Source: Actinomycetota bacterium
Lineage (GTDB): Bacteria; Actinomycetota; Actinomycetes; Actinomycetales; Cellulomonadaceae
Reading direction: 5' to 3'
Length of the DNA: 5,360 nucleotides
Assembly: GCA_018898235.1 (NCBI GenBank)
Contig: JAHIJU010000009.1
Span: forward strand, 1-5,360
This document shows positions 1-5,005 of this stretch, piece after piece. Numbering within the stretch: the stretch's first letter is position 1; every line of letters begins with the position of its first letter. The position numbers were made by a program, and so were the translations under genes. The notes beneath the pieces were generated by a model that was not told the DNA's origin, ran no database searches, and saw nothing but the letters and a program-made list of their open reading frames with translations.

Positions 1-174
1 AACCTGTCCGAACGCGCCCGGCAGAACCTGGTCGAGGAGATCGACCTGCTCGGACCGGTGCGCATGTCCCAGGTGGAGGAGGCCCGGTCGCAGATCGTCC
101 AGGGCATCCGCCGCCTGGAGGAGTCCGGCCAGATCACGATCCGACGGGACACGGACGATGAGTACGTCGCCTGA
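1..174 (+). CDS. fliG: Flagellar motor switch protein FliG, C-terminal 57 residues (partial)
   Basis: The gene enters from the left edge already open in frame 1 and stops at TGA 172-174. FliG forms the rotor ring that joins the MS ring to the C ring; its C-terminal domain faces the stator (MotA) and carries the torque-generating charged helix. The visible part is the end of that domain. It contains S-E-R-A, then L-V-E-E-I, then G-P-V-R, followed by the helix V-E-E-A-R-x-x-I-V and the closing R-R-L-E-E-S-G-x-I strand typical of the family. Aligned by eye to E. coli FliG (recalled sequence), window residues R5, E12, E13 and R21 fall on R281, D288, D289 and R297, so charge is kept at four known torque positions. 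The short acidic tail D-T-D-D-E-Y-V-A is usual for FliG. Its last 17 bp overlap fliH. The family call is firm; the N-terminal and middle domains lie outside the window. Confidence 0.93.
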   Translation, partial: NLSERARQNLVEEIDLLGPVRMSQVEEARSQIVQGIRRLEESGQITIRRDTDDEYVA

Positions 175-886
175 CGGCTTCCGGCCGCTGCTGGCCTCGG
201 CACCCGTCGTGCCGAGGCAGCGCCGGACGCCGCTGCCCGCCTTCCCGGCACCCACCGCGTACCGCGGCCGCACGGCCGTGGCCCCGCAGTTCCTGCCGCT
301 CGTCGAACCGGGCGTCGACGACCCGGCGACGAAGGCCGTGCACGAACGTGCGCGCGCCGCGGGGTTCGCCGCGGGGTACGCGGCCGGGGCCCGGCATGCC
401 GCGCAGGAGGCGCACGAGCAGGCGGCCCGGGCCGAGGCATCGCTGGTCGCGCAGCAGACGGCGATGAAGGCCGCCAACGCCGGTCTGGTGACCGCGCTCA
501 CCGCAGCCGCGCAGGCCCTCGGCATCCGTCAGGCGCCGGTGCTCGCCCAGGCCGAGGCGCGGCTGCACGTGGCGGCCGTCGAGCTGGCGGAGGCGATCCT
601 GGGTGTCGAGCTGTCCGATGCGCCGACCTCGGCCCGGGCGGCGCTCGCCCGGGCGCTGTCGGGCGAGCACCCGGCGGCGGTGACCGTGCGGATGAACCCG
701 CGCGACATCGCCGCGCTCGACGCGCTCGGTGACGATGTGCCGACCGGGGTCCGCATCGTCGCCGATCCGTCCCTGGCCGTCGGGGACGCCATGGCCGAGC
801 ACGCCGAAGGGGCGTTGGACGCCAGGATCGGCGCGGCACTGACCCGCGCCCGCGCCGTGCTGGCCCAGGCCGGTGAGCACCTGTGA
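158..886 (+). CDS. fliH: Flagellar export ATPase regulator FliH
   Basis: FliH is the peripheral-stalk-like partner of the export ATPase FliI: it dimerises, holds FliI, and tethers it to the C ring and export gate. This 242-residue protein is near the usual family length. Visible layout: a Pro-rich flexible N-terminus (about 1-55); a glycine repeat G69-x3-G73-x3-G77 flanked by A65 and A81, a hallmark of FliH dimer helices; an Ala/Glu/Gln-rich helix (78-120); and a C-terminal domain (about 130-242) containing V-R-M-N-P-R-D, then V-R-I-V-A-D-P-S-L and a final helix D-A-R-I-G-A-A-L, matching the FliH/V-ATPase E-subunit-like fold. The ATG at 158 is the first start in frame; a GTG at 209 would remove the first F-x-P-L motif. 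Only a weak GGGAC lies upstream, so translation is probably coupled to fliG. The protein contains no tryptophan, although Trp residues in the Salmonella FliH N-terminus are the known docking anchors. Identity rests on domain pattern plus position before fliI. Confidence 0.9.
   Translation: MSTSPDGFRPLLASAPVVPRQRRTPLPAFPAPTAYRGRTAVAPQFLPLVEPGVDDPATKAVHERARAAGFAAGYAAGARHAAQEAHEQAARAEASLVAQQTAMKAANAGLVTALTAAAQALGIRQAPVLAQAEARLHVAAVELAEAILGVELSDAPTSARAALARALSGEHPAAVTVRMNPRDIAALDALGDDVPTGVRIVADPSLAVGDAMAEHAEGALDARIGAALTRARAVLAQAGEHL
872..876 (+). promoter_or_regulatory. Possible Shine-Dalgarno for fliI (GGTGA inside fliH)
   Basis: GGTGA ends 6 nt before the GTG start of fliI. It matches the 3' part of the AGGAGGTGA consensus, so pairing with 16S rRNA is possible at an acceptable offset. 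It lies in the last codons of fliH, so the match may also be chance. With the GTGA stop-start overlap it would support both coupled and direct initiation. Confidence 0.4.
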
Positions 887-2211
887 GCACCCTCGACGTG
901 TCGCGCAGCGTCTGGGAGCGCGCCGTGGCTGCGGCCGCGCCCGAACCGGTGGGCCGCGTGCGCTCCGTGGTCGGGCTGACGATCGAGGTGATCGGGACGG
1001 GTGCCGCCGTCGGCGGTCTGGTCACGATCGGCGAGGGAGCCGATGCGGTGCTCGCCGAGGTCGTCGCCTCGGGCGAGGGCACCGTGCGCTGCATGCCGCT
1101 CGGCCCGGTGGCCGGGCTGCGGGCCGGCACCCCGGTGCGGCCCTGCGGTGACGGGCTGCGGGTGCCGGTCGGTGACGGGCTGCTCGGCCGCGTGGTCGAC
1201 GGGCTCGGTCGGCCGATGGACGGCAAGGGACCGCTGCGCGACGTCACGTGGCGGTCGATCGAGGGCCACGCGCCGCACCCGCTGGAGCGCAGCCGGGTGG
1301 CCGAGCCGCTCGACCTGGGCGTGCGGGTGCTCGACACGCTGGTCACCGTCGGGCAGGGGCAGCGCATCGGGCTGTTTGCCGGATCGGGCGTCGGCAAGTC
1401 CTCGCTGCTGTCGATGATCGCGCGCGGGACCGACGCCGAGGTGTCCGTGATCGCGCTCGTCGGTGAGCGCGGCCGTGAGGTGCGCGAGTTCCTGGAGGAC
1501 GACCTGGGTCCGGAGGGCCTGGCCCGGTCCGTCGTCGTGGTCGCCACCTCCGACGAGCCGCCGCTGGTGCGTCTGCGGTCGGCCTTCGTCGCCACCCGGA
1601 TCGCCGAGCACCTGCGCGACCAGGGACGCAATGCGGTCCTCATGATGGACTCCCTCACCCGGGTGGCGATGGCCCAGCGCGAGATCGGGCTGTCGGTCGG
1701 TGAACCGCCGGCGACCCGCGGCTACCCGCCGAGCACCTTCTCGCTGCTCGCCCGGTTGCTCGAGCGGGCCGGCACCGGCCCGACCGGATCGGTCACCGGC
1801 ATCTACACCGTCCTGGTCGACGGCGACGACCACAACGAGCCGATCGCGGACGCGGCCCGGTCGATCCTGGACGGGCACGTCGTGCTCGAACGTTCGCTCG
1901 CGGTCGCGGGGCACTTCCCGGCGGTGGACGCCCTCGGCTCGATCAGCCGGGTGGCCAACCGCGTCACCACCCCCGCCCAGCGACGGGCGGCGACCCGGCT
2001 GCGCTCGGTCATGGCGGCCCGGCAGCAGGCCTCCGACCTGCTCGACGTGGGCGCCTACGTGACCGGGTCGAACCCGCTGGTCGACACGGCCGTCGCGCAC
2101 GGTGACGAGATCAACGCCTTCCTTCGTCAGGGCATCGACGAGCCCGCCCCGGCCGCCCAGTCGTGGCAGCACCTGAACGCCCTGGTCGAGAGGTTGGCGG
2201 TGGCATCGTGA
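883..2211 (+). CDS. fliI: Flagellum-specific ATPase FliI
   Basis: FliI is the hexameric ATPase at the cytoplasmic base of the flagellar type III export apparatus; it unloads chaperones and helps feed substrates to the gate. The 442-residue product is full length. Visible elements: an N-terminal beta-barrel domain (about 20-95, with G-R-V-x-x-V-V-G-L near 24-32); P-V-G-D-G-L-L-G-R-V-V-D-G-L-G near 95-109; Walker A A-G-S-G-V-G-K-S at 166-173 with K172; the G-E-R-G-R-E-V motif at 194-200 with probable catalytic E195; Walker B V-L-M-M-D at 252-256; G-Y-P-P-S near 280-284; the F-A-type signature D-G-D-D-H-N-E-P at 313-320; and S-I-S-R at 353-356, with R356 a probable arginine finger. The G-E-R-G-R-E-V motif and the fliH/fliJ neighbours separate it from F1 subunits. 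GTG 883 overlaps the fliH stop (GTGA) and gives the expected N-terminus. Small departures are Ser in place of the common Thr after G-K-S, and His before N-E-P. Confidence 0.97.
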   Translation: MSTLDVSRSVWERAVAAAAPEPVGRVRSVVGLTIEVIGTGAAVGGLVTIGEGADAVLAEVVASGEGTVRCMPLGPVAGLRAGTPVRPCGDGLRVPVGDGLLGRVVDGLGRPMDGKGPLRDVTWRSIEGHAPHPLERSRVAEPLDLGVRVLDTLVTVGQGQRIGLFAGSGVGKSSLLSMIARGTDAEVSVIALVGERGREVREFLEDDLGPEGLARSVVVVATSDEPPLVRLRSAFVATRIAEHLRDQGRNAVLMMDSLTRVAMAQREIGLSVGEPPATRGYPPSTFSLLARLLERAGTGPTGSVTGIYTVLVDGDDHNEPIADAARSILDGHVVLERSLAVAGHFPAVDALGSISRVANRVTTPAQRRAATRLRSVMAARQQASDLLDVGAYVTGSNPLVDTAVAHGDEINAFLRQGIDEPAPAAQSWQHLNALVERLAVAS

Positions 2212-2633
2212 ACCGACGGTTCGGGTTGGCCGGTCTGCTGCGGGTCCGCAGCATCCAGGAGGACCGCGCGGCGGGTGAGCTCGGTGCCGCGCACCGGCGT
2301 GAGCGGGAGGCACGTGAGCGTGCGGCCGCCACGGCCATGGCGCTCGGGGCCACTGTCGTGCCCGACGTCGCGGACCCCGCGTCGTGGCAGGCCGTCATCG
2401 CCGCGCGCGTCGCGCTGTCCGGCCTGCTCATCGAGCGCGAGGCCGATGAGCAGACGGCGGCCGAGGTCACGGCGGCGCGGACCGCCGACTGGACGGCCGC
2501 CCGCCAGGCGACCCGCAGCGTCGAACGGCTCGCCGAGCGGCACGCCGAGGCCGTCCAGCTGGAGGACGACCGCGCCGAGCAGAAGGTGCTCGACGAGGTC
2601 GCCGGACGTCGCCGGCCGGGGGAGGCGTCATGA
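2208..2633 (+). CDS. fliJ: Flagellar export protein FliJ
   Basis: FliJ is the small coiled-coil central stalk of the export ATPase, sitting in the FliI ring and contacting FlhA. The start is taken as GTG 2208, which overlaps the fliI stop (GTGA) and gives the family N-terminus N-R-R-F-G-L-x-x-L-L-R-V-R; an upstream in-frame GTG at 2163 would add 15 unconserved residues inside fliI. The 141-residue length is close to Salmonella FliJ (about 147). Helix one is charged and Ala-rich (about 10-45), a break with Gly/Pro follows (47-58), then helix two runs to the end. Near the C-terminus are R-S-V-E-R-L-A-E-R-H (103-112) and E-Q-K-V-L-D-E (124-130), both matching conserved FliJ positions. A possible ribosome site (GAGGT 2190-2194) is 13 nt from the start, too far to be convincing, so coupling to fliI is likely. 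Sequence conservation is low in this family, so position and the two motifs carry the call. Confidence 0.88.
   Translation: MNRRFGLAGLLRVRSIQEDRAAGELGAAHRREREARERAAATAMALGATVVPDVADPASWQAVIAARVALSGLLIEREADEQTAAEVTAARTADWTAARQATRSVERLAERHAEAVQLEDDRAEQKVLDEVAGRRRPGEAS
2618..2625 (+). promoter_or_regulatory. Shine-Dalgarno for the NlpC/P60 gene
   Basis: GGGGGAGG lies at the 3' end of fliJ, with its GGAGG core at 2621-2625, 4 nt before ATG 2630. It is much stronger than anything before fliH, fliJ or fliK, and it supports ATG 2630 as the true start. Confidence 0.65.
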
Positions 2634-3373
2634 CCGCGGTCCTGGGGGTCGACGGCATCCGGTCGCGGATGTCCGAGCTGTCGGCCCTGGTCGACCCGCG
2701 GGCGTCGTCTGCGTCATCCCCGTCGTCGACCTCGTCGACCGACTTCGCGACCCTGCTGGCCGATGCCACCTCGCGGTCCACGCCCGGCGGGAGCTCCTCG
2801 GACCTGCTGTCCAGCCTGGGACTGAGCGGCACGTCGAGCCTGAACAGCCTCCTGGCGAGACTGACCGGGACCGGCACCTCCGCGGCGGGTACCGACATCT
2901 CGGGCGGCACGGTGAGCGCCCAGGACCTGATCGCGGATGCGAAGAAGTACACGGGCGTCGCCTACAAGTGGGGCGGGGAGTCGCTGTCCGAGGGCGGCCT
3001 GGACTGCTCGGGCCTGGTGCTGCGCTCGCTCACCGATCTGGGCGTCACGAAGGTCACCGACGTCCCGCGCACGGCCCGTGAGCAGCAGACGCTCGGCACG
3101 AAGGTCAGCTCGCTCGACGAGGCGCTCCCGGGCGACCTCCTCGTGTTCAACGGCGGTACCCACATCGGCATCTACCTGGGGAACAACACGATGATCGACG
3201 CACCGAAGCCGGGCGGGACAGTCGGCGTCCACAAGGTCTACGAGGAGCCGTCAAACATCCGGCGGATCCTGCCGCAGGAGGGCGCCACGACGACGCCGTC
3301 GAGCACCACCTCCACGACGACCGCGCTCGCCCAGCGGACGGCGCTCGCGATGCTCGCCGGGCTCGGCTCATGA
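2630..3373 (+). CDS. NlpC/P60-family peptidoglycan endopeptidase, flagellar-operon type
   Basis: This is a 247-residue cysteine peptidase expected to cut peptide stems in peptidoglycan. N-terminal part (1-95): short hydrophobic start T-A-V-L-G-V, an amphipathic helix, then a Ser/Thr-rich linker containing F39-A-T-L-L43. The catalytic domain (about 98-214) shows Y-K-W-G-G near 112-116, D-C-S-G-L-V with nucleophile C126, P-R-T-A-R-E-Q near 146-152, P-G-D-L near 167-170, T-H-I-G-I-Y-L-G-N with H178, and M-I-D-A-P with D190 as the likely third catalytic residue. A Thr/Ser linker (219-231) and a short Ala/Leu-rich helix end the protein. There is no signal peptide or membrane segment. It overlaps fliJ (ATGA) and fliK (ATGA), so it is part of the operon. 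Enzyme family is firm. Export through the flagellar channel and a role in letting the rod pass the cell wall are inference from the F-x-x-x-L motif, the missing Sec/Tat signal and the location. Confidence 0.9.
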   Translation: MTAVLGVDGIRSRMSELSALVDPRASSASSPSSTSSTDFATLLADATSRSTPGGSSSDLLSSLGLSGTSSLNSLLARLTGTGTSAAGTDISGGTVSAQDLIADAKKYTGVAYKWGGESLSEGGLDCSGLVLRSLTDLGVTKVTDVPRTAREQQTLGTKVSSLDEALPGDLLVFNGGTHIGIYLGNNTMIDAPKPGGTVGVHKVYEEPSNIRRILPQEGATTTPSSTTSTTTALAQRTALAMLAGLGS

Positions 3374-4992
3374 GCGCCGTGACGGCCCTGCGGGCCGGGA
3401 TCGCGACGGCCGTGGCCTCGACGTCGTCCGGCGCGACGACGTCGGCGAGCTCGGGGCAGGGGTTCGAGGGTGCGCTGGCTGCTCAGGTCGCCCGCAGCGC
3501 GAGCAACGACGCCCGCGCGCGGTCCACCGATCGTGCGGCGACCTCCACGACCGGCCGTGCCGATGCGCTGCGCCGCGACGACGCGGCCCGTGGTGCCGCG
3601 GGTGACCGGACCGACAGCGCGCGGCGGACGCGGTCGGCCGACACCAGGACCGCCGACGGCCGGACTGCTGCCGGCCGGTCCGACGCCGGCCGGACCGCTG
3701 CCCGCCGGACCGCGGACGATCGCCGCGACGCCGCGGACGACACCCGCACCGACCGCAGTCGGCCCGTCGACTCCGGCCGGGCCTCCGGCGCCGGCCGTGC
3801 CACGGGCGGTCGCTCCGCGGCCGAGAACCGCGCCGACGCCTCGGACTCCCGCTCCGACACCACCGCGACGGGTCCCGACGACCCGGCGTCCACGGGCACC
3901 GCCGCCACGGGTCCGGGCAGTGCCGGGCCCGGCACATCGGCCGCACCGGTGACGGACGTGGTCCCAGTCCCGGTCGACCCGGGCGTCGTCGCGGCCCAGC
4001 GTGCCGTGGCGCCGCCGGTCGCACCGACCGGCGACGCCATCGGCGCTCCGGCCGCGGACGCCACCGGCGCGGCCGCCCAGCCCGCGACGGGGCCGGCGAC
4101 CCAGGTCGCCGGCATCGGCGCCGTGAGCCCGGCCGCACCGGCGCAGAGCGACGCCGGCGCGCCCGCCGCACGCCAGGACCCGGCCGCCGGGTCCGCGCCG
4201 GCCGTGCCCGGAACCGGTCCCACCGGCACACCGACGGCAGCCGGCGGCCCGGCACCGACCTCCGACGCCTGGTCGCAGGCCCTGGCGACCGCCCAGCAGC
4301 CGGCAGCCGGCCAGCGGTCGGGGACCGCACAGACGACGGCCCAGAGCGCGCCGGCGACCGCGGTCGCATCGGCCGCAGCCGCGGCGCCCTCGCCGGCCGC
4401 GGCGCAGACCGGCCGGGCTGGCGACCAGGGGACCCAGCCCGTCGCCGCGGCCTCCACGGCACCGGCCGGTGCCGTCCCGGTGGCTGCCCCGACCACGGCG
4501 CCGGCGGCGACCGCGACCGTCCCCGCGGCGCCCGCCGTCCCCGCGACACCCGCCACCCCGCTCACCGACCAGCTCGGCGCGCACCTGCGTGCGCTGTCCG
4601 GGGCCAAGGCCGGGACCCATGTGCTCACCGTCGCGCTCGACCCGGTGAACCTCGGCGACGTCAAGGTGATCGCCCACATCAGCGCCGACACGGTGCGCCT
4701 GGACCTGGTCGGCGCCACCGACGCAGGTCGGGCCGCGCTGCGTGGCGCGCTGGAGGATCTGCGCCGCGACCTGTCCGACGCCGGTCTGTCGGCCCAGCTC
4801 GGGCTCGGCGACAGCTCGGCCGGGTCCTGGGCGCCGGGGCAGTCGAGCGACGGACGCGAGGCCCCCGGCGGCACCACGACGGGCGCCAGCACTGACCGGA
4901 CCAGCCGCGACGGTCGACCGGCCGTCGCCACCTCTACCCCCACCTCGACCGCCCCGGCCTCCTCGGCCCGCGGGCTCGACCTCGTCATCTGA
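3370..4992 (+). CDS. fliK: Flagellar hook-length control protein FliK
   Basis: FliK is exported during hook assembly, measures hook length with its extended N-terminal part, and switches the export gate to filament substrates through its C-terminal domain. The 540-residue product is longer than Salmonella FliK (405). Layout: N-terminus with F32-E-G-A-L36, a gate-recognition-like motif; an Arg/Asp/Ala/Thr-rich stretch (about 45-165) including four imperfect pentads at 95-114; a Pro/Ala/Thr/Gly-rich stretch (about 165-397); and a Flg_hook-type domain (about 398-478) with L-D-P-V-N-L-G-D-V-K-V at 423-433 and L-E-D-L-R-R-D-L followed by A-G-L (461-473). A disordered Ser/Thr/Gly tail ends in L-D-L-V-I. 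ATG 3370 overlaps the peptidase stop (ATGA), and no Shine-Dalgarno precedes it, so translational coupling is likely. The C-terminal core fixes the identity; the middle is low complexity and cannot be aligned. Confidence 0.92.
   Translation: MSAVTALRAGIATAVASTSSGATTSASSGQGFEGALAAQVARSASNDARARSTDRAATSTTGRADALRRDDAARGAAGDRTDSARRTRSADTRTADGRTAAGRSDAGRTAARRTADDRRDAADDTRTDRSRPVDSGRASGAGRATGGRSAAENRADASDSRSDTTATGPDDPASTGTAATGPGSAGPGTSAAPVTDVVPVPVDPGVVAAQRAVAPPVAPTGDAIGAPAADATGAAAQPATGPATQVAGIGAVSPAAPAQSDAGAPAARQDPAAGSAPAVPGTGPTGTPTAAGGPAPTSDAWSQALATAQQPAAGQRSGTAQTTAQSAPATAVASAAAAAPSPAAAQTGRAGDQGTQPVAAASTAPAGAVPVAAPTTAPAATATVPAAPAVPATPATPLTDQLGAHLRALSGAKAGTHVLTVALDPVNLGDVKVIAHISADTVRLDLVGATDAGRAALRGALEDLRRDLSDAGLSAQLGLGDSSAGSWAPGQSSDGREAPGGTTTGASTDRTSRDGRPAVATSTPTSTAPASSARGLDLVI
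3652..3711 (+). repeat. Four imperfect 15-bp tandem units in fliK
   Basis: Four consecutive 15-bp units (3652, 3667, 3682 and 3697) share the core GCCGGCCGGNCC with a few changes. They encode the pentads ADGRT, AAGRS, DAGRT and AARRT, and degenerate related units continue downstream (ADDRR, DAADD). The period is a multiple of three, so gain or loss of a unit would keep frame and change FliK length by five residues. Confidence 0.75.
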
Positions 4993-4995
4993 CCC

Positions 4996-5000
4996 GGAGG
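4996..5000 (+). promoter_or_regulatory. Shine-Dalgarno for flgD
   Basis: GGAGG lies in the 13-nt gap after the fliK stop, 5 nt before ATG 5006. It is the only fully intergenic ribosome site in the window and fixes the flgD start. It suggests that flgD is initiated independently of fliK translation. Confidence 0.85.
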
Positions 5001-5005
5001 ACATC

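Noticed and set aside
498..1658. Open frame on the - strand (386 codons) opposite fliH/fliI
   Set aside because: Ser/Arg/Pro/Thr-rich shadow with no domain; the opposite strand encodes the FliI Walker A and G-E-R-G-R-E-V motifs.
2163..2207. Upstream GTG start for fliJ adding 15 residues
   Set aside because: The extension lies inside fliI and lacks family features, while GTG 2208 gives the GTGA overlap seen at the neighbouring junction and the conserved FliJ N-terminus.
529..2313. Long open frame on the - strand (594 codons) opposite fliH, fliI and the start of fliJ
   Set aside because: His/Arg/Gly/Asp-rich shadow translation produced by very high third-position GC. It spans two well-supported genes and shows no motifs.
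3652..3711. GCCGGCCGG-rich stretch as a terminator or protein-binding palindrome
   Set aside because: It lies in the middle of an open fliK frame, has a 15-bp coding period, and is not followed by a T-run; codon-level repetition explains it.
3470..3952. Alternative + frame in fliK giving L-P-A-G-P-type pentads
   Set aside because: It is the 15-bp repeat read in another frame. It has no start context and no domain, and lies wholly within fliK.
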